From Camarhynchus parvulus (taxonomy: Eukaryota; Chordata; Aves; Passeriformes; Thraupidae): 64,000 nt of DNA. The DNA is taken from the NCBI RefSeq assembly GCF_901933205.1, contig NC_044576.1, positions 10,945,024-11,009,023 of the forward strand, written 5' to 3'. Positions 52,059 through 64,000 of the stretch are shown in pieces. The notes under the pieces are model-generated. The model did no database searches, was not told the origin of the DNA, and was given only the letters and a program-made list of their open reading frames with translations. The first letter of the stretch is position 1, and every line of letters begins with the position of its first letter. Made by a program: the position numbers and the translations under genes.

Positions 52059-53110
52059 GTGTCTGGGAGTTTTGTTCTTCCTAGTGAGCCTAACTGGAAA
52101 AATCCTGAAGAAAGCAGGTCATTGCACCAGGGGGACTCAAACAATCCCTGTGCTTCCAGAGGGCTGAGGCCAAGCAATGCTGCAGAGTGGAAGTCAAATG
52201 TTCAGATGGCACTGGGCAAGGAAGAAACTAGAGAAAGGTGGGGGCCAGCCAGGCTGTCCTTCCAGCCCACAATTCACCAAGAGCATGGGCCAGGACAGCT
52301 GATCCATATCTGCCTTCCCCAGGCTCCCCAAGGCAACAGAGAGCTCAGGGGCTGCAGCCAGGCCCCCTCTCTGCCTGGCTTTGGCACAGCAGGGCACCAT
52401 GGCACTCCTGGAGCACAGGGACACACACCAAGCCCTCGGGACAGATCTGCTGGCAGAGACAACCCAGAGTGGCCTCTTTCAAGCACAAGGCAGTACTGGC
52501 TACATTCCAAAGCAGTACTGGTACCAAGCAATGAGAGAGGAGGAGTCTTACACCTTAAACTTTGATTTCTTCATTTTGCAAAGGCAGAGAGGAGCAGGTA
52601 GGACTGAGGGGGCAGAGCCAACTGGGCAGCTCTGGGCTGTGGGGCTGGGCAGGGAGGCTGAGCTGCCCAGGCAGGTGAGGGAGGCCAGAGCCCGCGCTGG
52701 GGCTGGGTCCCAGAGCACTCAGAGGGCACAGCCCAGCATGGCACAGCCCAGCATGGCACAGCCCAGCAGGCAGCAGCACCCTGCTCTGCCCTGAGATGAT
52801 GGAAGGAGAGAAAGCCTGCTATTTAATGTAAAACCAAGTCTGGAGAGAAGAAGCACTCTCTGCCCCTCTACTGCTGCTCAGGAGCCTGCAGCAGGCACTG
52901 CCCCCCAGCAGCTGGAAGGGCAGGCATGGGCACAGCCATGGAGCCTTGGGGACATTCACTGCTGGCACCAGCAACAGCTGCTGTCTGCTCATGTGCCAGT
53001 GGCTCAGTCACAACAAGCTGACACTGCTTGGCACAGTTCACAGCCACTTGCTGCAGTCATGGCCTTGGGATGCATGAGCAGCTCAATTCACTACTACAGC
53101 ACTGCTGCTC
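52059..53110. other. GC-rich patch with overlapping ORFs and a minisatellite
   Basis: This kilobase is much richer in G+C than its neighbours but poor in CpG, with many CAGCCC, GGCACAGC and CTGGC words. Open frames of 168, 98 and 137 codons on the plus strand and several of 60-85 codons on the minus strand overlap one another. None shows a domain or signal peptide. A good donor-like GGCAG|GTGAGG occurs at about 52676. The most economical reading is compositionally biased non-coding DNA inside the intron; an unrecognised transcript is possible. Confidence 0.5.
52726..52770. repeat. 15-bp minisatellite, three copies
   Basis: The unit GCACAGCCCAGCATG is present three times in tandem (52726-52740, 52741-52755, 52756-52770). 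The third copy ends CAGG instead of CATG. Because 15 is a multiple of three, it leaves the overlapping frames open, which partly explains the long ORFs here. Confidence 0.9.
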
Positions 53111-56100
53111 CCCTCAGCCCTGGGTTCTGACCCAATTATTGTCAATTTTCAGTGAAGTTACTAAAGGCATGAAAAAAACCCCAACAACCAAGTGGAAGGG
53201 GAGCAGAGGCAAACCTAGTTGGTTTTGCCCATAATCTTAGAGCTACATCTCTAATTCCAATCAAAAATTATTCTTTTACATGATTGTCAGGCAGAGAGAG
53301 CTACTGCCAGCATTTGATGCCCTGGTTCTGAGCACTCACAGTATCTGTTTAAATTAGCAAGCAATCAGCACCCACAGCAGTTAACATCCCATGGACAGTA
53401 TTCCAGTTGTACATTCCCTCCTTATTCTTCTCTGTCATCTTTATCACACAGGGCTTGTTTTGACAAGATAGCTCTTTTTTATTCAGGAATTCTATGTACT
53501 TTTTGCTCAGATTTTCAGATTCAGTCAGTCACTCTATCCTCGAGCTGTGTGTAACATCAATATAAAATAACAAACACAACTCAACAATCAAAACTGTTTT
53601 CTCTTTCTTAGTAAAAAAAGTCATACTGCATGGTTCCACCAAGGAGACTAACAGAAAAAGGTTCACTATCAGTTATGCATTAATAGAAAATTACAACTCT
53701 TGATGTGGAATGGATCTAAAGACCAAAAGAAGTCTGAATTTGGCTATTCAGTCTCAAGTTTGAGCATAACTGTTTCCAAATAAGAATGAGAACTGAAACT
53801 ACTTCATGTCAAAGGCACTATTAAAACCTAAACCTTTGCTCAGTGACACTGCACCTATAAAACAATCATTTCTTATCAACTCCCACATTCCTTTTCAATT
53901 CACCTTCCTGCACACAATGCATCTTTCCCCACACCTGTAACAAGAAAAGTCACTTATATTCACCAGTGTGATCATAGCAGGGGTGCTACCAACCCATTTT
54001 CCCCAAACCAAAGTATTAAGACCATCCACAGAACAGCAACTGGACACTTGCTCTGTGCCTCTCCCAGAAATCATGCATGATGGCTTTCCCCACTGCTTCA
54101 TTCTCCTTCATTCCCTCATTGACAGTAACTATTCCTTTCACATTACAAACAGCATAGATACACAGCAAAAATGATGTGGTACATACTCATATTTATGACA
54201 CAGAATTCGTTTAAAAATGAGCTAATACATAAGCTAATAAAACATTCCCAAACCAAGCAGGTACCATGTTAGGTTTCTGAGGTTTTCACCAAACCTGAGG
54301 TAATTTTCAGTAGGTAAGGATGATTTTAGCATCTTAAGTGGTAATGTAGTTTGAAAAGAAAGGACAGGAGCTGTTTCAGTTGAGCTCTGCATTTGAATTT
54401 CCAGGGTTTGTTGTAACCCCTATAAACTCAAGAGAAAACTCAGCTGGTGTGAACTGAAACAAGATGTTTGAGTGAAAAAACTGCCAGTGGAAACCACTGA
54501 GCCTGAGAATCAAAACCAGTGTTTGGACCTGCACTGCACAGATGTCTGGCCAGCCCGATGCAAATGTTATGTTTTCTTGCACAAAATTCTAAGCCCAACT
54601 TTTTTTTTCACCGAAACCAAGGGTTTAGGGTGCAGGGAAATACATTAATTTGAAATGGCATCTCCTAATGAGCAAAGAAAGATCACGGACCCAGCAAGAG
54701 CAGGGAAATTACCTTTGCATATTTAGTTTTCAAGAGATGGAGGAGAGAATGAGAGAAATGGAACTGTGGTCACAGTGGGGAAGTTTATGAGAAACACAAG
54801 CAGTGTGGCTCAGGCAGCTTGGGGGAGTGCTGGAAGATTTCAGAAGGTGCACAGATTCCTTTCTCATTAATGAAGGGGCCCTGACTCCAGCTCTGCCGAA
54901 CTGGCTCTGAGTGCAAGGCTATTCAGCTCCCTCCTTTGATTGAAAGCATGAGTCTGTTACTTATGAGCTCTCAGAAGCTTTCCTTTTAATAGGAAGTGGG
55001 GGGAAGGGGTAAAAAGATGGCTGGAGGAGGGGAAGGGAAAGATGAGTAGCAAAGAACACTGGTGGCTGAACATGGGACTTCAAGGGATATGCAGGACAGG
55101 CCTTTGGGGAAGGGTTAAAAGCTTACAAGGTGAGTGATGCCTTTCCTGGGCTGATTTTTCTCTCATTATTCACCAACATGTTAAGAAGTAAACTGCATAT
55201 TCAATCAACCCTTAACCTCTTATTTTCTGATAATCTTACAAAATTATTTATTCTGCTAGCATGGAACTAAAAAAAAAATTGATGGTTTTCAATTTTTTTT
55301 TGGTAGATATCAGCTGTATTTTAATAATACTAAAAAAACACCTAAATAAACCTAATCCTGACATCTTCCCTGCTGCAACAGGGAACATGCAGCCTGCTGT
55401 TCCAAATTGCAGACAGTCACGAGCTCTCGTCAGACTTTGTGTGGGCTTGAAATGTTCTTTTAGTCCTTTGCAGCTGAAAACTGAGCACAAATTATCACTG
55501 AAAGGATATGAAAAATTCTGCTGGGACATTTGCCATAGCTGTACAGGAATGCTCCTCAAAGCAATCAGAAAAGGGAGCAGATTACTTAGCTCAGGTTTGA
55601 GGACTGTATTGACTGCTAGCTGTTTCTAAAAAATGTTACTTTTTTATCTGGAGAAAAAGACAAAAACTCACTGATCAAACTGTATTTTGCTAGTTTTTAT
55701 CTGTTGCCAATGAAGAGATATCAACCCCTTCTGGTCTGTAAAAACTTTGCTTATCTTCTAAACTGAGCAGAGATCTTGGCAGGAAACGGAATGGGCAACT
55801 TCAAGATAAATCTAAGTACTTCGTATGTGCATCAACCTGGGATGCAGCTTCAGTGCTGTAACATTTGGAGTGCTGTGCTGGATTCAGTGCTTGAGCTCCT
55901 AGGTGTGTACACTATTAGTAGTCACTTCTACAGAGATAGTATATCCAGAGTTAAAAAAAAAATTAGCAAAATCTTTAAATTTTTGCTCTTGGTGAAGTAA
56001 TTTTTATCTGCATTCAAAACACAAAATACATGCAGAATCAGACTTTGAACCAAGTGTATCAATATAGAGGAAGGAAAAATAGTTATAATAAAAAGGTCCT

Positions 56101-56680
56101 TTTGCTCAGTAATGAAAATAGAGACTTGTGATCACAAGCAGCACCAAAGGGAAAGAAGGGATTAAGTAACATTAAACATCAGCCTTCACTTGGGATCACT
56201 CAGATGAGTTCTGTTGCCTCTAACAAGTTTTGTGCTAATACTCGGATCTGCAGCATTGGACATGCTAACCTATGGTACCTCTTCCCTAGCATCATAAATT
56301 TATTATCATTTATTTTTGAAAGAAAACAGTGGAATATCCCAATATCACTAACCAAACAATATTTCCTCACTCTTTAAAGCACACACATACATACACCACA
56401 AGAACAATGCTAACTTCTGAATTGATGCTCTTTGATGTGTGAACATACGAGACAATTGGAGACATTCCAATTATCTTCAGTTCAAAGTTGGGCCAAAATT
56501 AGAAGCAGTTATGAATAATGGATTAAGTTTTAGCAGAAATGGCAGTGCTGCACAGAATAAAGATGAGAGTTTAGCTTAGCTGTGAATATGTGAACCAGGT
56601 GAGCCACACTGCTTCCTTAAACAGACACCTTGGAATTGCACAACCTCAGAAGTTCAATTAACAAAACACATGTCAAATCA

Positions 56681-56706
56681 GGGTTTTGTGACAGGGTTTT
56701 GTGACA
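56681..56706. repeat. Perfect 13-bp tandem duplication
   Basis: GGGTTTTGTGACA is repeated exactly (56681-56693 and 56694-56706). It is a short slippage repeat with no other feature attached. Confidence 0.9.
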
Positions 56707-59503
56707 GGTTATAAACTGTTTTCAGATGCAATTCTGATGTTTCCAGGATAAAATTAGAAGCTGAAGTTCCTTATGAAATTGGTTTTTTTTGGAGGGTTTT
56801 TTTAAGAAATAACCATGCCAAAATCTGGTCATTTACCATAGCACCCTAGGAGTCACTACCCAGGCAAGACACGTATCTTGAAAGTGTCATCAGCCAACAT
56901 GGAGATAAGCACCAGCTCAGATCAAAGGGTGCCTAAGCAGGCTATTTCCATTCATTGGGAAATTTTCCTGACAATCTAGCATTTTAATTAAAGAATAATA
57001 ATCTTCCAAGTAGTAATGCTTCTATAGCTGGATAAGTTATTTTTGCTTGGATGTCTATGCTACATTGCAGAAAAAGATGTAGAGTGAGCATTCCATTGTT
57101 GCATTATATTCCTGTAATTCTACTTTATTTTGTGGATTCTGTGAATAGTGGAGCTCAGGTGATCATCATGATAGTGCAGATTGTAGGAATGGGGAGATAT
57201 ATGTGGCTACTTCTTTGGATTTGCACTCTTGTCAGAGACCTGTTTTCCTTGACTTTGCTGTCTCCAGCGTTGTGTGTAAATGTGGGCAGTGCCAAGTTAG
57301 GGAGGGGTTGGCACTGAGGCTCAGTGCCTTGTTATTCACAGTTTTGACAAGAGTAGCAGACAGCAGGCCAGAGATGATCTTTTATGGTTTGTGCCCCGGT
57401 TTCTGTATGGTTATTTACAGATGCCCTTGTTGAAATCCTGTGTTAATCCTGCCTTCCTTCACCAGCCTCAGTTTAAGTCTGCCAGTATTTTGCAAACTAT
57501 AAAAATGATTACTTAAAACAATCAATGTTCTCTAGATTTTTAGTAGCAGTAAAAAGCTTTAGCAACAATGAAGAAAATATTTTGCTCAATAGACTCACTG
57601 AGAACTGCAAAATATAAAGCAGCTGTTTCACCAAATTCATAGAACATCCATTACAAAAGTTAATTAATAGCTAATATGAACTATTATGTATCATGCAATG
57701 CTAAGGCCATTCAAGACTTTCATTTACTTTAGAAAATAACTACCAATAAAAAGCATATTCAATGCTTTTCTTCTTTTGCTTTAAAATTACAATTCTCTTT
57801 CTAGAAGCAACTGCTCCACTTGAACAAACCCTTCTTTATTCAATAGACGTAGGTGTGAGTGGGGGTAGGTGTTTCATCTACCAAGGACACGCAGCAAAAC
57901 TGTGCTCAATTTGCAACACAGGTGTTTAAAATGCCAACACTTGAGTGCCTCTCCAGCCTCAAATTTCTCCAGCATCACTGAATTTTTATCCCAGAGAAAC
58001 AGCAGATCCAATAAGGAACATGGTAGAAGTTACAATGTGATAAATCCCCTTTCCTGGACTGCACAAAGTATAATATGACAAGAAATTCCTCAGTCTTCTT
58101 ATCAAGGGGATTTGATGCAGGCTGGTGGGTAATCATGGGAGGATTTTGTATATAATGTTTTATATTATGGTCCTAATTATTCTTAGAACAGGATGAACTG
58201 GTAGAATATAGTATCAGGAAGAAAATGGTTGTGATTTGTAAATCTATAAAGCATTTATGCTGTAAACAGACAAGAGAGCGTTTTAGGTCTCCCTAATTGA
58301 AATTGGGCTAGATTTTATTAAAGAATTTGCAAAGATAACTACTTAAATAACTTAATGCATTTGCAATACTTCATGTGAAACAAGCTGTATTTTTTACTTT
58401 GGTATTATTAGGTCTGAACCAGCTGCCAGTGGGATGCCTTGTAAGTTTAGGATTTCTAGCTTGTCTTTGCCATGCATATATTCTGTGGGAGCCCAAGTGA
58501 GAAAATAGGAAATTATAAAATACTCATAGGGAACTAGTCTCCTACACAAGAAAAACAATGTGATTTTCAGTGAACATTCCCAAGTTAACAATCAGTACTG
58601 CAACACTGTTAAGTCATTATGCTTAAGCAGCTTCATTTGAGGGCAAGGCACTTTGAAGTTTTTTTCATGTATACAGATTTTAAAGAAGTGTGAGAGTACT
58701 ACCTCGCCAAAAATCTCATATAATTAGCAAAGTTAAAGGCATTATGAATAGACTGGCCAGGAAATCTGCCAAGACATGGAAAGCCTTTACCTTTAAACCA
58801 CCAGCTCAAATATCAGTCAAACAGTAGGTAACTATCAGTTCAGGATACACAGAAGCACCATGGAGGGACAGGATGGCAGGGAAACTAAATAATTTTTTAA
58901 ATTGTTTTCATTCTTGCTATCCAAAATAATTGAAATGTTTGTTACATATTTTAGTTTTTATGAAATGCATGTGTATATGAGCTTTACATAACATTTTACA
59001 GTTTGTATGTAGAGTGCTGTCTGTTTGTTTCAAAACTTTACAGAGAGAAAACTAAATAACAGAGCTGACTATACTTTCCTAGGCAAGGGGAGACCTCACT
59101 TCTGAACACCATTTAGTGCTTTATTACATTTACTGCAGCCATGTCTTAGTGACAGCTATTCATTCTATAAACCCAGCATACATCTCTACAGCTTCTCTCC
59201 TCAGCTATATCAATAATCTGCATCTTGTTTGTACCTTGTCTAGCTCTGGAGAAAAAAAAAAGTTCTTCAGAAAGTAGGAAATGAAGGGAAAATAGCATAA
59301 ACCAGTACAATACTTTCCAATTCCTACAGAGATCACAGATTTCTGAGATCTAGTCTAAAAAAATGTTTTACTAACGTGACCATGGATTTTAGGGAGCTTC
59401 GGTATCCCTGCACAAATGAAAATAAAAAGTCAAAAACAACAACAACAAAAAACCCCGAAACAAACAACTCAAAACAGAGAAATCCACCCACAGACAATCT
59501 CAC

Positions 59504-59576
59504 CACGAGTCTCTAAACCTGAACGGAGCCGGGCCGTGCCCACGGTGTGCACAGCTTTGCTGTGAGAGAGCAGAGC
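59504..59576 (-). other. Candidate 73-nt minus-strand exon in a small CpG cluster (weak)
   Basis: On the minus strand a long pyrimidine-rich acceptor (CGCTCCCTTGTGTTCCCCGTTAG) precedes 73 nt that end at CGTG|GTGAGATTG. Two frames are open; one begins ALLSHSKAVHTVGTARLRSG. The segment and its 60-bp flank contain about seven CpGs in an otherwise CpG-poor region, unusual for random intron. It would be antisense to the gene starting at 43.9 kb. I recognise no protein. It may be an exon, a small regulatory CpG cluster or coincidence. Confidence 0.2.
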
Positions 59577-62500
59577 CTAACGGGGAACACAAGGGAGCGA
59601 CAGAAGGAACAAGCTTCCCCAGGGGAAATAGGATCAGTTTTAAGTTTCCCACATGCTCGTGCCTAGGGAATCCCCTTTGAAGTTGCTGGCTGACATGACA
59701 TCTGTTTCATGCCACAGCAGCAGCTGTAGGGTTGAAATCCAGACTCATCAAAACATGCGTGGCTCTTGGATTCACTGTGTTTGTTTTACACCATCTGATT
59801 CTTCCTCTGGTAAGAAGGCAGAACAGTATCAATTGTAAAATTTAAGTAAAATAATAACCTCACTAAGTGATTTTTAATTCTGGCACAACAAACTTGAAAA
59901 AGGCAGACAAAAGGGTGAAAAATCCAATAATATCCTCCTGACGAAAAATATACATGCTCCACCTGCCCCTAAAAAAAAAAGCAACTAGAAATTATTGAAA
60001 CTTGTTATCCTATGACTTAGCAAACTTTTAGGTGAGTGTCAAAGCAAACAGGTTCAATGAGCACATTGTTTTTTCGTCATCAGCTATTTGAATTGTGGCT
60101 TGACTGGCACAGCCCACAGGGAAAATAAAAGCTTCAGGAGGACAGTAAATCTTTTATTTGTAGTACACTTGCATTTATGTCCTCATAAAGATACTTTCAT
60201 AAAGGTTTGAGCCAAAGTAGCTTAGTCATGTGAATTCTTTGACTGATTCATGTCAAGATGCTTTAGCAAAACAGAAGATTAAGTAATTGATCACTCAATA
60301 TCACTAGTACACAGATAATTTATTTTTTTATTTTATTTTTTTACTTTCAACATTTATGTATCTACAGCAGGGAGTTTGTTCACCTGCAGAACTGCCCTCA
60401 GCCTAACCCAGTGCAAATTTGGCCACATAGAGCCATACTACTTTACAGCTTCAGGTTAAATAGCTTATGCCTGAATAGCCTGAGACTGTGTCCTAGGATA
60501 TGTAAAAAAGGATAAACATACATATATATGGAACAATAACCTCTGTTCTGTAGTACCCAGCACCAATTCAATACAACTTTGTCGTGTGATAGTGTCAGTC
60601 CTTCCCAAACTATGCTAAAAATCACTGTAGGTGACAGAAAAGTTCTTATAGATGAAACTAATTAAGCTCAGGAGCTCATCCATTTGTTCACTGGCTCTTG
60701 TTAGTCATCAGAATGCTTCCTTAGAAATTAGTTTTGAGTACTTAATTTAATGGCAGCCTTTTGCTAAAATTATACCATATTTAACTATTTTTGCAATACT
60801 TCTCCATATATTTTCCCTCAAGATACTGTCAAGACTACCACACCTTGATTCTATTCCAAATAAAGGCATTAGAATTAAACCAACAGCAGTTAAGAGCCCT
60901 GCAAAACAAGTAGACTTCAGACTACTGTAAAACTCCCCCCAAAACTGCTGATGAGCTTCTTGGCAGTGTCAGCAAAAGGAGTCCAAGCAATAGATGCTCA
61001 TGGGAACTGAATTACCTGCAGTAATTCAGGTAAGACAAGACACATCATGTGTTTAATAGAAATGCTTTTAAGCTAATACAGCTGCAGGTGAGTTACTGCA
61101 AATGAGCTCATCAGCCCAGAACTTCTCTCCATCAGCTCAAAAATGAAATCTGTAGAACCAGAGAATGAAAATTGAAGGAGAAAAAATGGATCCCATAACT
61201 GATTGTAATGAATCTTCCAAAATACCTGTGGGAATGCTAACAATGTCACTGCCATAGTTTCTGCTAAAGCAAACAGAAGGTTGACTAATCAAACTGGCAA
61301 TTTTGATCTGTTAATTGTGATGCCCTGAAGCTTATAATACTAAAAATAAGCTCATTTTTTGTTGAGCTAGTTAAAAAGAAATAGCAACCCACGTGCATTT
61401 ACAAAAATACCATATCAAGAAGATTGACATCAGCAGACATGCAGATTTTTCTTCCCCTGGGCACCAAATTGCTGATGTATGTACATGCTTCCTCCCTGGC
61501 ATAATTCATTTTCCCTTTCTGCCCAGTGGCAGGGTCTTGGAATGGCTGGTGCCACAGCAAGCATGAATGTGCAAGTAAAGGACACACTAGCTAGGATAAG
61601 TCCAGAACTCCTGCATCTTGAACCCAACCTTGAGCCTAATGTAAAAGAGAATATCAGTTGTTTTTAAATAGTCAACTTTAAAAGACCTGAGATAAAATTA
61701 ATATAAAGAGTGCCTATTACATTAGCATGCCTCTGTTACTCCTTGCTGGAGTCAAAATCAGACTGAATCACAAACATTAAAAGCAGTTAAATAGGGGGGT
61801 TTGTGCCTTTTCTACCCTTTCTTTAAAAAAAAGTGAGATGGCTCCATCAGCTCCTGAAAACACACAAATTGCCATTTATGTATAACAAGTTCTAGCAGCT
61901 CCTTTAAGCAGAGCAGGCCCAGCCTCCATCTTTCTCTGACATCTTTTCCTTAGTTCACTCTGACTAAATCTCCTCTGCCTTTATAGAGCTGAGGTCCTCA
62001 GACTCCTGTAAGGGATCTCTTGTTACATCCTTGATGCAAAGCAGAAGTACCAACCTTTTATATTTGTATTTTATTTAATCAAATCAGATTGAGCCAGTTG
62101 TTTCCCAACTGAATGTACCTTAAATCTTAATCAGCAGGCAAGATAATTGCTAAAAACTACAGATTTCTATGACTAAAGTATCTATGAAAACCAGGAACCC
62201 AACAGACTAGTGGAATTCCTTTGGCAGCAGCGCCAAAATAGCCATTAAAATCTCAGTTGTTAATTAACAGCCACACACCAGTAACACAGGCAACTCGTGT
62301 CAGGTTATGTTAAATCTGTTATTTTGGCAGAGGCACTAAAATACCTGGGGATTAGCACCATGTCCTCTCTAAATCCTGGGGAAGACCTTTCCTTTCAATC
62401 CAAGGGGGAGCTACAGGACACAGCATCAGGGAAAAATCTGTTTCACCCTGCCCAGCAAAGAGTTATTCTCAGTGGTGTCACAGAGCTGCGCTAATGCCAG

Positions 62501-64000
62501 TGAAAACACAGTTTGCTCCACAGATACAGAACAGAATTTTCACAACCAGTTTCCCCTTTCAGACAGAACTAAAAACAGACATAGCATCAAACCACATCTT
62601 AAGTTGCTCCTGTGTTTTCATCTTGGTTTGCTCTTAAAATTGCTGATACCTAAGGGGTAGAGCTGGTCAGGACCCCTCCAGCAAAACATTTTCAAAATGG
62701 AAAATGCCATTTTCAAGCTACCATACTCATTGGCTCAGACAAAACTATTATGTGGAAAGATTCCTCATGCCCCAGGTCAGAGAGAGGGAGACAAAGACAT
62801 AGTCAATAATAATCAAAGACTGCTGGCTAGAATGCTCAACCCTGCTTCAAGCTTATAAAGCTTTGCTCAGTTCAGAACCACAATTTGAAACTCTTTCCTC
62901 CCACTCCCATCTGCTGCCAAGTTATTAATGTGCCATCAAGTTATTGTGCAGCATGAACCTCTGAAATTTAGAAGTCTTCAAATTCATCTAAAAGTGGTTT
63001 GAGAACAGCTTTTAAATCTGAAAATTTGTGTGCAACAAGGAAACCTTGAACACTTGTGCAGCCCTATGAACAAGACCAGAACCCAAATGGTCCTTGAACA
63101 CAGCCACCTGAGGCTTTGAAGCTCTAACTCATTCTACTCCTTAAATTATGAGTCTTACAAATGATCCATACTAACATGTGCCCATGTAAAAGCCCTATTT
63201 AAGGCCACACTTGTGGAATTTAATGGCATTTCCTGGACAAATTCCTTATCTCAAATCCAAATAAAAGGGTTCAGTCTACAGCCAAGGCCATCAATCCATA
63301 AAACCCATGAATGTAACACCCATTTTTAATACAGCATTCTTTTTTGAATTCCAAATGACAGTATCAGGCTGTATATGCCTTAAAGCCTTCCACAATAGCA
63401 AGAAGAGAACGCTGTGCTGCAGGGTTTCTGCACTGCTCTGTGGGTACAATGCACCAGTGAAAGAGGATATAACATGCACACACCGTCACCCTCTATGCCC
63501 TGGCCACTTGCAAGAGGTCTAGAGAGCTCTGGGGAACAGTTCAGACATCCCCTCCAAGTTAGAAACAAGGCTAAGCATAAACCCAGCAGTGCTTCAAAGA
63601 CCTAAGCAATGTGCTGTATTCATCCTACTGTGTGCATAAAAGGGTAGGAATGGACAGATGAAAACTCGATCCTGTGTTGGTATTTAATCAACTATGAACA
63701 ATGCCATACACAATTAGGTTCATTTTCAATGACAATTTCTGTGGCTTTGTCCCTCTTTGTTTCCTTCAAAGCAGATGCTGGGGCTTTAAAGCATGCTGAC
63801 ATCCTCTGTTAAACGAAACCAAATGTTCATTATTAACAGACTTGTGTGGAAGGTGACCAAGTGAGGGACTCGAGTAGCTTGACAATGAAAGCTCCAAGGA
63901 CAGCATTTCTAGGAGAGTCCCTTTATAATTGACTTTATAGCCTCAGATCAGCATTAATGACATTTGTAATGACTGACTTTTCCTAAGTACAATTACATTT

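Larger units (their letters stand above)
53111..64000. other. AT-rich DNA, probable continuation of intron 1
   Basis: The stretch holds no recognisable coding exon of the rightward gene. It includes a plus-strand splice-bounded segment at about 54.99-55.13 kb, a minus-strand candidate at 59504-59576, a 13-bp tandem duplication near 56.7 kb and a 9-bp inverted repeat near 61.0 kb. Intronic status follows from the donor at 43903 and the absence of a visible acceptor-exon or poly(A)-associated gene end; it is an inference. Confidence 0.55.

Noticed and set aside
1..64000. CRISPR arrays, tRNA/rRNA genes, prophage, endogenous viral genes or toxin systems
   Set aside because: No regularly spaced repeats, no cloverleaf with box A/B motifs, no rRNA cores, and no long frames with polymerase, integrase, capsid or envelope features were seen.

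Overview
This is a 64 kb piece of vertebrate nuclear DNA, most likely from a bird. It is AT-rich and contains no prokaryote-like gene arrangement: no operons, no run of long ORFs, no ribosome-binding-site pattern. Interspersed repeats are sparse. I could recognise only old CR1-type LINE remnants and no L1, Alu or other SINE families, which fits an avian (less likely other reptile) genome. I cannot name the species.

The one clear gene landmark is a CpG-island promoter with a first exon at about 43.56-44.06 kb, transcribed to the right. It has GC boxes, a TACGTAA element, an 11-bp palindrome and a TATA-like string. An ATG in near-optimal Kozak context lies six codons before a textbook splice donor (CAG|GTAAGT). 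The coding part of the exon, if that ATG is used, reads MVLESQ and ends in phase 0. I do not recognise the gene from six residues. The 20 kb to its right would be the start of a long first intron, and no convincing second coding exon is visible there.

The left 43.5 kb is gene-poor, AT-rich DNA: intergenic, or intron of an unseen gene. It holds short tandem and simple repeats, a CR1 body fragment at 31.8 kb, a separate CR1-like 3' tail at 33.9 kb, and a perfect 14-bp inverted repeat at 40.7 kb. Several splice-bounded open segments occur by inspection; the best is on the minus strand at 27,721-27,808. They are candidates, not established exons, because splice-like pairs are expected by chance in 64 kb. 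GC-richer patches at 14.3-14.7, 48.8-49.1 and 52.1-53.1 kb carry overlapping ORFs on both strands; these look compositional rather than coding.

I found no CRISPR array, tRNA, rRNA, intact mobile element, viral gene or toxin gene, and no evidence for a novel multi-gene system. The points most worth a second look are the unidentified promoter and its possible N-terminal extension, the minus-strand exon candidates, and the strong hairpin.
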